Below, one piece after another: positions 51,637 to 61,047 of a DNA stretch of 64,000 bases. The DNA lies in NCBI GenBank assembly GCA_910579975.1, contig CAJTWU010000002.1:1-64000 (forward strand), read 5' to 3'. How positions within the stretch are numbered: the stretch's first letter is position 1; every line of letters starts with the position of its first letter. The notes under the pieces were generated by a model that was not told the DNA's origin, searched no databases, and saw only the letters and a program-made list of their open reading frames with translations. The translations under genes and the position numbers were made by a program. The DNA comes from an uncultured Vampirovibrio sp. Lineage in GTDB: Bacteria > Cyanobacteriota > Vampirovibrionia > Gastranaerophilales > Gastranaerophilaceae.

Positions 51637-52302
51637 TTAAACATTATTTTTATTTGCAAAAAGTTTATGCGCAACAATAGCAACAGCTCCTGTAACAAGA
51701 CCTGAAATTGCTGCATATTTGGCTATAATTTTTCCTTTTAGTCCTTTTGTGGAGTTTTTAATAGCATCAAACATTTCTTGCTTTACACTATCAGCTTTTT
51801 CAAAAGTTTTGCTTTCTTTATTCCAACATGCCTGAATTTGGTTTTTGGTGTCTTGTAAAACAGTACTAATTTCGGTGCTGAATTTATTTCTTAATGTTTT
51901 TTTATTAGCAGCAAGATTTTCTTCTGTTACGTTTTGCATAAAATCATTTGCATTGCCAAGAACTTTATCTGCTGCTTCTTTATTTGTTGTTAATACTGCT
52001 TGTAATTCTTCCGGAGTACTTGCTTTGTTAATGGCTTTTAATATAGCATCACACTGGTTATAAACTTTTTTGTCTGCTTCTGGAAGCTTTGACAAAACTT
52101 TACTGCTGAATGTATCTGTTGCAATGCCGGTTTTTGATACATAAGGATTAACTTTGCTGCCCGCAATCCCTCCGGCTGCTGCACCGAGAACGAGTCCTCC
52201 TATTCCAAAAGGAATTGAAGAAGGTTCTTTTTTTGCCATTCCATCATATATTGTCGGCTGTTGTTGACCATATGTTAGCGGACCGGTATAAGAATAAGTC
52301 AT
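51637..52302 (-). CDS. Hypothetical protein with Gly-rich and C-terminal hydrophobic segments (221 aa)
   Basis: ATG 52302 chosen (AAGGAG 8 nt upstream); a GTG two codons earlier is less well spaced. The N-terminus is Tyr/Gln-rich (MTYSYTGPLTYGQQQP), then a small hydrophobic Gly/Ala segment (~32-48, IGGLVLGAAAGGIAGS). A helical soluble middle (~65-180) follows, then a C-terminal hydrophobic helix (ISGLVTGAVAIVAHKLF). Resembles the tagged proteins in style (non-signal N-terminus plus membrane helix) but lacks the I-x-P-I and F-K-A elements. Unknown function. Confidence 0.6.
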   Translation of the reverse strand: MTYSYTGPLTYGQQQPTIYDGMAKKEPSSIPFGIGGLVLGAAAGGIAGSKVNPYVSKTGIATDTFSSKVLSKLPEADKKVYNQCDAILKAINKASTPEELQAVLTTNKEAADKVLGNANDFMQNVTEENLAANKKTLRNKFSTEISTVLQDTKNQIQACWNKESKTFEKADSVKQEMFDAIKNSTKGLKGKIIAKYAAISGLVTGAVAIVAHKLFANKNNV

Positions 52303-52411
52303 AACCACACTCCTTAAGTACTACACATGTATATTAAACCTCACACAAATAGAAAATTGCCCTAATTGTAAAGTTTTATTTAGATTATAATAAAATCAGG
52401 AGGGATAATTA

Positions 52412-55369
52412 ATGAAGAAAAAATTATTAATAATTTTAGGCAGTTCAGTTTTAGGAATTTATGCATTATTTTTACTTGCACCACTAGTGCTTAATCCTAT
52501 TGTTAATAGTTATGTTCCAACTATAAAAGAGGAAATAAAGAAAGCTTCAGGTCTAGAAGCTGATATTGAAAATATTAAATTTGTTACCACTCCTAAACTT
52601 ACAGCCGGAATTAAGGTTCAAAAATTTGAGTTGAAAAACCTTATGAGTGCTGATAATTTTCAGGCAAAAATGTCATTACTTCCACTTCTTGCAAGAAAAA
52701 TTGAAGTTGATGTTGTAAGCCTTGATAATATTAATATTAAACTTGAAGTAAATAAAGACGGTTCATTTGCAGGAATTGAAGTACCTGAAAATGAAGCGGC
52801 AACTTGTGAACCAATTTCCCTTCCTTTTGGTTTAAGGTTATCAAATCATCTTCCTGATATAAGAGTGGACGGATATAATGTTGAATTAAAAGACCTTCCT
52901 ACAGGTAAAAAATATATTATTAAAGGTGAGAAAACATCTTTAACCGATTTTATTCTTGATAAAGGCGTCAAGGTTTTGGCAAATGGAAGCATGATTTTGG
53001 CTGATAGAGAACAATTTACCTATAATCTAAAAATAAATAATAAAATCATGCCTGATTTGAATCTTCATGATTTAGTATTCAGTTCTAATGTTAATGAAGA
53101 AGTAGAAGCAGAGCCTGTTCAATTTAATATTATAGATATTTTCCAAGGACTTTATGATTATAAAATTACAGCAAATGCTGATGTTGACTTGACTCTTATA
53201 AAAGACCATTCAACAGGTTATATAAAAGTCGATAATATTTCAATAATTGATTTACCTCCAAGTGATATTGTATTAAAACTCAAAAACAAAAAAGTTGATA
53301 TCAGCTCAAATATTTATACTGCAAAAGCAGAAAAATCAACACTTAACGGCGTTTTAGCAAAAAACAAAATTGATATGAGCTTTAAGTCAAATGTTGAAAT
53401 AAATAACATTATCAAAATTGTTAATGCTCTTGCAAAAACATTTAATATTAATGATTTAGAAACACTAACAGCGGATGGTAAATTGAATGCAGATTTTAAC
53501 ATCAAATCAAATATGAAAAAAATAAATTCAAATGGTTATTTGAATATTCCTTCTGCAAAATTACGTTATGGTTTGTACGATGTTAATATTGATAATATTA
53601 ATGCTGATGTTGCTTTAGATAATAACAATATTAATATCAAAAATATCGGATTTTCTATTCTTAACCAACCATTAAAATTCTATGGAACAATATCTGAAGA
53701 GGCAAAAGCCGATTTACACTTAATTGCACAAAATCTCAACTTAAGAGAACTTGTTGTAGCAGCCGGTCAAGCAGCTTTATTAAAAGATAATTCAATCAAT
53801 GGTCAGGTTAATTTGAAAGCTGATATTGTGGGAAAATTAGACAAAATTAATCCGACAGCAACAGCCGGAGTGAATAATTTAGTTATTAAAAATATTCCTT
53901 CAAATATTACGGTTTCTGTACCAAAAGCGGCTGCTAATATTAATCAGGATGTAATTGAGATTACTCAAACTCCTGTAAAAATAGAAAAAATTAATTTCAA
54001 TGTTAATGGTACTATCAAAAACTATTTGACTGAAAAAATTGTACTTAATTTTGTAACATCGGGAGATATTAAATCAAAACTTACAGGTGATATGAATGCT
54101 GTTAAACAAACATTAAATCTTGTGTTTAATGCTCAAAACTCAACAATTACTGTTCCAATGTTTGACAAATCAAAAATGACATTTAACAGTAATATTAGTA
54201 TTACGGGAAATATGATAAATCCGATTTTATCAGGCGAAGTAAATGTTTCCAATCTAAATATACCGGAAATCCCTGTAACAATGGAGAATTTGAGTGTAAA
54301 ACTTAACGGTGCAATTCTGCATGGCAATGCAATGGTAAGTAAATTCACATCAGGCGGTATTGCTGCAGAGAATATTACTTCTGATTTTTCTTTGAAAGGT
54401 GAAAATTTCTATTTATCAAATCTAAAAGGAACAGCATTTGATGGAAAAATACGAGGAAATATTATTTATAATCTAACTAATGCTAAAACTATGATTGATT
54501 TTGCGGGTGATAGTATGAATGCAGAAAAAGCAATTCATGGTGCAGCGGGGATTAAAAATGCATTATCCGGGACACTTGGTTTTAATACAAAATTAACACT
54601 AACTGTTGCTGATTATAATGACATGATGCGTTCTATGAAAGGAAATTTAAGTTTTAAAGTGTCAAATGGTGCATTTGGTACAATCGGACGTATAGAAAAC
54701 TTTTTTGGAGCGGCAAATATTAAAGGAAATACTTTATTAAAATCTACAACATCTGCTTTATCAAATCTTGTTGGAATAAAAAATACAGCCAAATTTGATT
54801 ATATAGAAGGTGATATGTGCTTTGCAAACGGCTGGGCTGATATTAAGTCAATAAAAAGTACAGGTGCAACTCTTGCTTACTTTGTTACGGGAAAATATAA
54901 TTTAATAAACGGTACAACAAATGTGACAATTTTAGGTCGTTTAGACTCTACTGTTGTTGCTCTTCTCGGACCAATTGGTGATTTGTCTGCGGATAGACTT
55001 CTTTCAGCTATTCCAAAATTTGGAGCGCTTACAGCTTCTATAGTTAACACAATGACAACAGACCCTAAAGGTGAAAATATTGCTGCAATACCGGCACTTT
55101 CAGGGGAAAGCAAAGGTCATAAGGATTTCAAGGTAATGTTTAATGGAGGACTTGAAAGCACCAGCTCAATTAAATCATTTAAGTGGCTTACAAAGGTTGA
55201 TACTTCTGCTCTTCAAACTCAAAGTGCAGTAGAAACTTTGAAAACTTTAAAAGATACAGTTAATGAAGATTTTTCAAATACGGTAAAAGGAGTTAGTGAA
55301 GTAATTACAAACAATAAAGAGGCTCTAAAAACTACAATAACTGATTTCAAAAAGTTGTTACAAAAATAA
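52412..55369 (+). CDS. AsmA-like envelope protein (985 aa)
   Basis: N-terminal membrane anchor (~4-26), then a very long beta-rich periplasmic region typical of AsmA/bridge-type proteins ('SYVPTIKEEIKKASGLEADIENIKFVTTPKLTAGIKVQKFEL', repeated 'INGT/SADV'-like strands). The AsmA C-terminal-like part is at ~720-880 ('GTLGFNTKLTLTVADYNDMMRSMKGNLSFKVSNGAFGTIG'). Relatives (TamB, YhdP, AsmA) help move lipids between membranes, supporting a diderm envelope. GGAGG ribosome binding site. A short helical tail follows the domain. Confidence 0.85.
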   Translation: MKKKLLIILGSSVLGIYALFLLAPLVLNPIVNSYVPTIKEEIKKASGLEADIENIKFVTTPKLTAGIKVQKFELKNLMSADNFQAKMSLLPLLARKIEVDVVSLDNINIKLEVNKDGSFAGIEVPENEAATCEPISLPFGLRLSNHLPDIRVDGYNVELKDLPTGKKYIIKGEKTSLTDFILDKGVKVLANGSMILADREQFTYNLKINNKIMPDLNLHDLVFSSNVNEEVEAEPVQFNIIDIFQGLYDYKITANADVDLTLIKDHSTGYIKVDNISIIDLPPSDIVLKLKNKKVDISSNIYTAKAEKSTLNGVLAKNKIDMSFKSNVEINNIIKIVNALAKTFNINDLETLTADGKLNADFNIKSNMKKINSNGYLNIPSAKLRYGLYDVNIDNINADVALDNNNINIKNIGFSILNQPLKFYGTISEEAKADLHLIAQNLNLRELVVAAGQAALLKDNSINGQVNLKADIVGKLDKINPTATAGVNNLVIKNIPSNITVSVPKAAANINQDVIEITQTPVKIEKINFNVNGTIKNYLTEKIVLNFVTSGDIKSKLTGDMNAVKQTLNLVFNAQNSTITVPMFDKSKMTFNSNISITGNMINPILSGEVNVSNLNIPEIPVTMENLSVKLNGAILHGNAMVSKFTSGGIAAENITSDFSLKGENFYLSNLKGTAFDGKIRGNIIYNLTNAKTMIDFAGDSMNAEKAIHGAAGIKNALSGTLGFNTKLTLTVADYNDMMRSMKGNLSFKVSNGAFGTIGRIENFFGAANIKGNTLLKSTTSALSNLVGIKNTAKFDYIEGDMCFANGWADIKSIKSTGATLAYFVTGKYNLINGTTNVTILGRLDSTVVALLGPIGDLSADRLLSAIPKFGALTASIVNTMTTDPKGENIAAIPALSGESKGHKDFKVMFNGGLESTSSIKSFKWLTKVDTSALQTQSAVETLKTLKDTVNEDFSNTVKGVSEVITNNKEALKTTITDFKKLLQK

Positions 55370-55421
55370 ATATCTTTGAATAAAATTCTTATTAATTGTA
55401 GAATAAAAAAAAGAGGTAGAA

Positions 55422-55910
55422 ATGAATTATCACAATATAACAAAAGAAGATATGCTAAACGGCGACGGGCTTAGAGTAGTTTTATGGGTTTCAGGATGCA
55501 CGCATCACTGCAAGAATTGCCAAAATCCGATTACATGGGATGTTGCCGGCGGACTTTTGTTTGATGAAGAAGCTGAAAAAGAGCTTTTTGAAGCTCTTAA
55601 AAAACCATATATTTCAGGAATTACATTCTCGGGCGGCGATCCTTTACATCCGTTTAACAGAGACGAAGTTTTTCGTTTAATTAAAAAAATTAAAACTGAA
55701 CTTCCAAATAAAACAATTTGGCTTTATACAGGATTTTTGTGGGAAGAAATAAAAGATATTCCTGAACTTGTCGATATTGATGTGCTTTGTGAAGGAAAAT
55801 TTGTTGAAGAACTTTTGGATAACAGACTACATTGGGTTGGCAGTTCTAACCAACGCGTTATGAACGTGAAAAAATCACTTGAGACCGGTGAAGTCGTGTT
55901 ACATCTCTAA
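55422..55910 (+). CDS. nrdG: Anaerobic ribonucleotide reductase activating protein
   Basis: Radical-SAM activase generating the glycyl radical of NrdD. 162 residues. CxxxCxxC cluster motif at Cys26, Cys30 and Cys33 ('SGCTHHCKNCQNP'), 'ITFSGGDPLHPFN' and 'TIWLYTGFLWEEI' are typical. AGAGG ribosome binding site. nrdD itself is not in the window. Indicates anaerobic dNTP synthesis. Confidence 0.95.
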   Translation: MNYHNITKEDMLNGDGLRVVLWVSGCTHHCKNCQNPITWDVAGGLLFDEEAEKELFEALKKPYISGITFSGGDPLHPFNRDEVFRLIKKIKTELPNKTIWLYTGFLWEEIKDIPELVDIDVLCEGKFVEELLDNRLHWVGSSNQRVMNVKKSLETGEVVLHL

Positions 55911-55976
55911 AAGATTTGTAAAAACACACTGCTTCTGATATAATATTACCAAGATTATTTTATTTAGGAGGAGTGT

Positions 55977-57656
55977 ATGAGGGACAGACAGAGTAATGTT
56001 CTTTCGTTGTTGGAAGACAAAACGAATGATTACGCGCGTAAAATCGCACTGGGTATTAAAACAAGTTTTGGTTGGAAAGAGCTTACTTTTGATGGTTTAG
56101 GATTGTTATCAAGAAGGCTTGCTTCTTATCTAATTAATGATTTAGGTATTCAAAAAGGTGAAAAACTCGCAATTTTATCAGAGTCAAAGCCGGAATTTGG
56201 GGTTTGTGTTTTTGCTTCAGTTTTAGCAGGTACTATTACAGTTCCTCTTGATATTAAATTAACAAAATATGAGCTTACATCTATTCTTTCAGATTGTTTG
56301 CCATCTGTAATGCTTGTTTCTCAACACTACATTGAAAAAGCAAAAGAATTACAGCAAGCTGTTCCTTCTATCAAACATATTATCGTAATGGATGAGCGTC
56401 CTGAATCAGAAGATGGTTTGCAAAGTATATATACAACTCCGATGAATTATAGTTGCAAATGGAGACATCGTGCAAGAAAATCAAGAATGTTTATTATTTA
56501 TACATCCGGTACAACGGGTGCACCTAAAGGTGTTGAAACAACTTTTGGAAATATTCTTGCACAGCTTAAAGATTTAAAAACAATATTAAGTCCCGTTTTG
56601 CCTACAAAAAAAGATTTTAGAGTATTATCCATATTGCCTATGAACCATCTTTTTGAGATGACTGTAGGGTTCTCAACATTCTTGAATATGGGTGTTTCGG
56701 TTTATTATACCCGAAGTCTTAAACCAAAAGATATTTTAAATATTATTAGAGATAAAAAGGTTAATGCAATGGTTCTTGTGCCGGCATTTCTAAAACTGTT
56801 AAAAACAACTTTAGAAGCAGAAATTAAGAATGCGCCACCATTCTATCAAAAAACTTTTCCTCTAAGATATCATATTGCAAAATTTCTTCCATACAGATGG
56901 ATTAAAAAACTTATGTTTAAAAGACTGCATGACTGTTTTGGCGGTAGTTTTAAATGGTGTTTATCAGGCGGTGCGCCTTTAGATATGGAAGTAGCAAAAT
57001 TCTTTAGAAGAATAGGTATTGAAGTTTATCAGGGTTATGGTTTGACCGAAACAAGTCCTATTGCAACAATTTCTTTTGATAAAAACCGTGATATTTGTTC
57101 AGTAGGAAAACTTCTTCCATCTTATGAAGCTAAGATTGATACTGAAACAGGTGAACTATTATTAAAAGGTCCTTCTATTATGAGAGGTTATCATCATCAA
57201 CCGGAACTAACATCAGCTGTTATAGATGAAGACGGTTGGTTCCATACAGGTGATATTGCGAAGATTGATGAAAAAGGTCAGGTTTTTATTACCGGACGTA
57301 TCAAGAATATGATTGTACTATCAGGTGGTAAAAAAGTATTCCCTGAAGAAGTTGAAGCTGTTCTTGAAACAAGTGAAATGTTCTCTGAGCTTTGTGTATT
57401 TGGTACTTCACGTGAAGGTGGTGCAAAAGACGGGACTGAAGATATTGCAGTAGTTGTAGTGCCTAAAGATGAATTAAAAGAAAAATATTCAGATGAAGAG
57501 TTAAATAAAATTTTACGTGATGAGGTTAAAAAACGCTCACAAAGGCTAGCACCTTATAAACGTCCGATTAATATTACTGTTTTGAAGGAAGCACTTCCAA
57601 GAACTGCTACAAGAAAAATTCAACGTAAAAAAGTAAAAGAATTAATTGAGGCATAA
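55977..57656 (+). CDS. Long-chain acyl-CoA/acyl-ACP synthetase (AMP-forming)
   Basis: 559 residues of the ANL superfamily. 'MFIIYTSGTTGAPKGVETTFGNI' near 175-195 is the AMP-binding P-loop; 'GYGLTETSPIATIS', 'GWFHTGDIAKIDEKGQVFITGRIKNMIVLSGGKKVFPEEVE' and the C-terminal 'PRTATRKIQRKKV' catalytic Lys region are present. Relatives activate fatty acids for recycling into lipids. GGAGG ribosome binding site. Overlaps the next gene by 1 nt. Confidence 0.9.
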   Translation: MRDRQSNVLSLLEDKTNDYARKIALGIKTSFGWKELTFDGLGLLSRRLASYLINDLGIQKGEKLAILSESKPEFGVCVFASVLAGTITVPLDIKLTKYELTSILSDCLPSVMLVSQHYIEKAKELQQAVPSIKHIIVMDERPESEDGLQSIYTTPMNYSCKWRHRARKSRMFIIYTSGTTGAPKGVETTFGNILAQLKDLKTILSPVLPTKKDFRVLSILPMNHLFEMTVGFSTFLNMGVSVYYTRSLKPKDILNIIRDKKVNAMVLVPAFLKLLKTTLEAEIKNAPPFYQKTFPLRYHIAKFLPYRWIKKLMFKRLHDCFGGSFKWCLSGGAPLDMEVAKFFRRIGIEVYQGYGLTETSPIATISFDKNRDICSVGKLLPSYEAKIDTETGELLLKGPSIMRGYHHQPELTSAVIDEDGWFHTGDIAKIDEKGQVFITGRIKNMIVLSGGKKVFPEEVEAVLETSEMFSELCVFGTSREGGAKDGTEDIAVVVVPKDELKEKYSDEELNKILRDEVKKRSQRLAPYKRPINITVLKEALPRTATRKIQRKKVKELIEA

Positions 57657-58237
57657 TGTACGAAGAACTTCATGAAATTAGAGAAAAAGTTTTAACATGT
57701 GAAAAATGTTCTTTATGTAAAACTCGTACTAATATTGTGTTTTCTGATGGAACACCAAATCCAAAACTTATGTTGATTGGTGAAGCACCGGGATTTTATG
57801 AAGATCAGCAAGGAAAACCTTTTGTAGGAAAAGCCGGACAGCTTTTGGATAGAATTTTTGCCGCTGTTGGGTTTTCAAGGAAGGATATTTATATCTGTAA
57901 TACTTTAAAATGTCGTCCACCTGATAACAGAAATCCTTTGCCCGATGAGAAAGAAGCTTGCTGGGAATATTTAAAAGCCCAGATTGATATCATTAAGCCA
58001 AAAATTATTTTGTTATGCGGCAATGTTGCAGTGCAGTCCATTTTGCCTAATATTGGAGGGATTACAAAAATCCGCGGTAAATGGTATCAAGGTGGAGATA
58101 TTGTGCACGGTGCAAAACTTATGCCGATTTTCCATCCTTCTTATCTTTTGAGAAACGACTCACGTGAGAAAGGAAGCCCAAAATGGCTCATGTGGCAAGA
58201 TATACAAGAGATTAAAAGAGAATACGATAAGTTATAA
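57656..58237 (+). CDS. Uracil-DNA glycosylase, family 4
   Basis: Removes uracil from DNA. 193 residues with 4Fe-4S ligands Cys15 and Cys18 plus two later cysteines ('CNTLKCRPPDNRNPLP', 'EKEACWEYL'). Active-site motif 'GEAPGFYEDQQGKPFVGKAGQLLD' and C-terminal 'HPSYLLRN' are family-4 (UDGa/b-like) hallmarks. Co-transcribed with the acyl-CoA synthetase. Confidence 0.93.
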   Translation: MYEELHEIREKVLTCEKCSLCKTRTNIVFSDGTPNPKLMLIGEAPGFYEDQQGKPFVGKAGQLLDRIFAAVGFSRKDIYICNTLKCRPPDNRNPLPDEKEACWEYLKAQIDIIKPKIILLCGNVAVQSILPNIGGITKIRGKWYQGGDIVHGAKLMPIFHPSYLLRNDSREKGSPKWLMWQDIQEIKREYDKL

Positions 58238-58246
58238 AACTGATTT

Positions 58247-59977
58247 TTATGATTTTGCAAGTGCATTTTGGTCAAATATATCAACAAAATCAAATTTATT
58301 TGTATCAAAAATTCCTTTATCTGTAATCTTTAACTCAGGAATTACAGGAAGTGACAAAAATCCCATTGTCATAAATGGGTCTTCTAATGTGCATCCGATT
58401 GAATGCGCTGCTTTATTTAACTCATCACATTTATTTAGAACATAATCAAACTCTTTATCAGACATCAATCCGGCAATTGGAAGTGGGAGTTTGGAAATCA
58501 CTTCACCATTGCGTACAACAACCTTCCCGCCTTGTGATTTAACCAGTTCTACTGCTGCTACATACATATCATAGTCGTTTGTGCCAACAATAATCATATT
58601 ATGTGAATCGTGTGCTACTGTTGAAGCAATTGCGCCTTGCTTGAGATTAAAACCCTTTACAAACCCCTTGCCGATATTTCCTGTTGCTCTGTGACGTTCG
58701 ATTACGCAAATTTTTAAAGTATCTGTATCAATATTACTTATAGCGTTTCCATTTTCAATTTTTATTTTTGAAATAACAGATTTTGTTACAAGTTGATGAG
58801 GAATTACTTCAATTGTTTTAACTTCGTCAGACAATGCTTCTATTATAAAATCATTTTCTTCAATCCATTTTACGTTGACTGAACCACGCACAGACGGGGT
58901 TTCACTATCATCAATATGTGCTGTAAGTTTACCGTTTTCAACAATTACTTCCCCGTTTTTAAGTACAAAATCAGGTTTAAATGTTTTTAAATCAGGCAAA
59001 ATTAATAAATCTGCTTTATATCCCGGTGCAACAGCACCTAAGTCTTTAAGTCCAAAGTATTCAGCAGTGTTTAAACTTGCGCATTGAACTGCTTTTACAG
59101 GATTTACACCGGCTTCTACTGCTCTTCGAACCATTCCATTAATATGTTCACCTAAATCAGATGGATGTCGGTCATCAGTTACAAACAAACATTTTCTTGT
59201 ATTGCATTCTTTTAAAACAGGTATAAGGGCGTTCAAATCTTTAGCTGCAGTTCCTTCTCTAATCATCAAATACATACCGAGTCGTAATTTTTCGATTGCT
59301 TCTTTCGGGTTTGTACATTCATGGTCTGATTTTACTCCGCTGGAAATATATGCGCATAAGTCTTTACTTGATAAAAATGGCGCATGTCCGTCTATTCTTT
59401 TATCTTTTGATTTGGCAAGTTCAAGTTTTGCCATAACATTTTTATCTAAATTTAAAACTCCAGGGAAATTCATCATTTCTGCTATTCCAAGTACCCATGG
59501 TTTATCGATAACCAGAGATAAGTCATAGCTGTTTAAGTCAAATCCTGAAGTTTCAAACGGTGTTGCCGGAACGCAAGAAGGAAGCATTGTATAAACATCC
59601 ATTGGAAGATTTTTTACTGCTTCGTGCATAAAACTTATCCCGTGAAGCCCAAAAACATTAGAAATTTCATGCGGGTCAATGATAACAGTTGTTGTTCCAG
59701 CCGGAAGCACTGCTTTAGCAAATTCACTTGGAAGCATCATTGAGCTTTCTAAATGAACGTGACCATCAATAAATGAAGGGGTTACATAAGCTCCATTTAC
59801 ATCAATTTCTTTTTCTCCAGAATAATTATCGCTTATTCCAGCTATAGTCCCGTCAGCTATTGCTATATCAGCTTTATGAATTTCTTCTGATAAGACATTT
59901 ACAATATTAGCATTTTTTATAACTAAATCAGCTTTTTCCAAGCCTCTTGCGACGTTTATTATTCTTTTTTGTGTCAT
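58247..59977 (-). CDS. ade: Adenine deaminase
   Basis: Amidohydrolase converting adenine to hypoxanthine. 576 residues, the family length. Metal site 'FIDGHVHLESSMMLP', 'TTTVIIDPHEISNVFG', 'GHAPFLS', 'VTDDRHPSDL', and the C-terminal domain 'ATVAHDSHNMIIVGTND' all match. Two bases separate it from the upstream 187-aa gene on the same strand. Convergent with the UDG gene. Confidence 0.95.
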   Translation of the reverse strand: MTQKRIINVARGLEKADLVIKNANIVNVLSEEIHKADIAIADGTIAGISDNYSGEKEIDVNGAYVTPSFIDGHVHLESSMMLPSEFAKAVLPAGTTTVIIDPHEISNVFGLHGISFMHEAVKNLPMDVYTMLPSCVPATPFETSGFDLNSYDLSLVIDKPWVLGIAEMMNFPGVLNLDKNVMAKLELAKSKDKRIDGHAPFLSSKDLCAYISSGVKSDHECTNPKEAIEKLRLGMYLMIREGTAAKDLNALIPVLKECNTRKCLFVTDDRHPSDLGEHINGMVRRAVEAGVNPVKAVQCASLNTAEYFGLKDLGAVAPGYKADLLILPDLKTFKPDFVLKNGEVIVENGKLTAHIDDSETPSVRGSVNVKWIEENDFIIEALSDEVKTIEVIPHQLVTKSVISKIKIENGNAISNIDTDTLKICVIERHRATGNIGKGFVKGFNLKQGAIASTVAHDSHNMIIVGTNDYDMYVAAVELVKSQGGKVVVRNGEVISKLPLPIAGLMSDKEFDYVLNKCDELNKAAHSIGCTLEDPFMTMGFLSLPVIPELKITDKGIFDTNKFDFVDIFDQNALAKS

Positions 59978-59979
59978 GT

Positions 59980-60543
59980 TTAAGCCTCAATATAATTTAC
60001 AAGTTCTTCTAAATTCCCTGTTTCCAGTACTTTTTCGATAGTTTCTTTATAATCTTTCGGTTCTATATTTTTAGGTAATAAAATATCAGAGTTAGTTTTT
60101 GACTCTGTAAAACCTTTATTAATGGTTAAAAACTCTTCATAAAGTTTGATTAAATTAATTGTTTTTTCATCAAATACGAAATCTTCTCCAAGATAGTATT
60201 TCATATCTTTTGAAAACTGATTTGCAAACCATAACATAAATTGTGTTTCAGCAATGTTTTCTTCTGCATTATAAGGTTGACCTAAACAATGGTTCCCTAA
60301 TAGCTTTTGTTCATTTTGAGTTTTAATATAAGCTGCCCACATAAGACAACCGGCATAAAAACCCATGTTATTATTAAATCCAAGTAAAATCTTTTTATAA
60401 TATTGTCTAAATTTTAATTTTTTTTGAGATAAGTTTTTAAAACGATTAATATCAGTATACAAATATTCAACCATGCCCCTGAAAGCTAATATATATGGAG
60501 CAAATCCAGGGTCAAATTGTAATCCTTCAACAGTATCCATCAT
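59980..60543 (-). CDS. Hypothetical helical protein (187 aa)
   Basis: AAGGA ribosome binding site 7 nt before ATG 60543. A soluble, all-helical protein ('GFAPYILAFRGMVEYLYTDINRFKNL', 'YYKKILLGFNNNMGFYAGCLMWAAYIKTQNEQKLLG'). No signal peptide or recognised domain. It is directly upstream of ade in one transcript; whether it relates to purine salvage is unknown. Confidence 0.65.
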   Translation of the reverse strand: MMDTVEGLQFDPGFAPYILAFRGMVEYLYTDINRFKNLSQKKLKFRQYYKKILLGFNNNMGFYAGCLMWAAYIKTQNEQKLLGNHCLGQPYNAEENIAETQFMLWFANQFSKDMKYYLGEDFVFDEKTINLIKLYEEFLTINKGFTESKTNSDILLPKNIEPKDYKETIEKVLETGNLEELVNYIEA

Positions 60544-60630
60544 ACAATATCCTTTCTATTTTATAATATTGTAACAAAAAGGTTATAAACTATCAATTTT
60601 TAAGTTTCAGTATATTTTATTAAGGTATGG

Positions 60631-61047
60631 TTAGTGGAATTCGTTTGGTTGGAAACGTCCGAGATTTTGCAAATAATGGTTTACAGGCATCATGGTATCT
60701 TGCATGCTGTTCATTTCCTGAATAGCAGAAGACTGTTGTTGTGCTTCAATTCTTGCATTATAATCGGTATTTTCTTTAAATTGTTTAACTTTTAGGTTTT
60801 CATAACAGGTAAAACGTTCATCGTTATTAAGAAACTCTTTGCATTCTTCTAATCCGGCTTCAAAATCAACCCGGCGTTGATACCAATAAGCAGCGGTTAC
60901 ATTTAGTTTTCCAATACCTTTCGGTTCTTTTACATCCACAAATGCGGATGGTGCAAAATCTTTCCATTCAGGAACACTAGCACCAAAATCATTAGCAAAA
61001 ACTGAAATTGGTAAAACAAGCAATAATGCTGCTAAGAATTTCTTCAT
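60631..61047 (-). CDS. Secreted hypothetical protein (138 aa)
   Basis: Signal peptide 1-18 (VFA/NDF). The mature part has two cysteines (Cys65, Cys80) that may form a disulfide, in 'EECKEFLNNDERFTCYENLKVKQFKENTDYNARIEAQQQ', and a Gln/Met-rich helical tail. No family recognised. It overlaps the accC stop by 4 bp, so it is the last gene of the efp-accB-accC string. Confidence 0.65.
   Translation of the reverse strand: MKKFLAALLLVLPISVFANDFGASVPEWKDFAPSAFVDVKEPKGIGKLNVTAAYWYQRRVDFEAGLEECKEFLNNDERFTCYENLKVKQFKENTDYNARIEAQQQSSAIQEMNSMQDTMMPVNHYLQNLGRFQPNEFH

Noticed and set aside
55219..55443. 74-codon minus-strand frame at the end of the AsmA-like gene
   Set aside because: A shadow of the coding strand without ribosome binding site or plausible composition.
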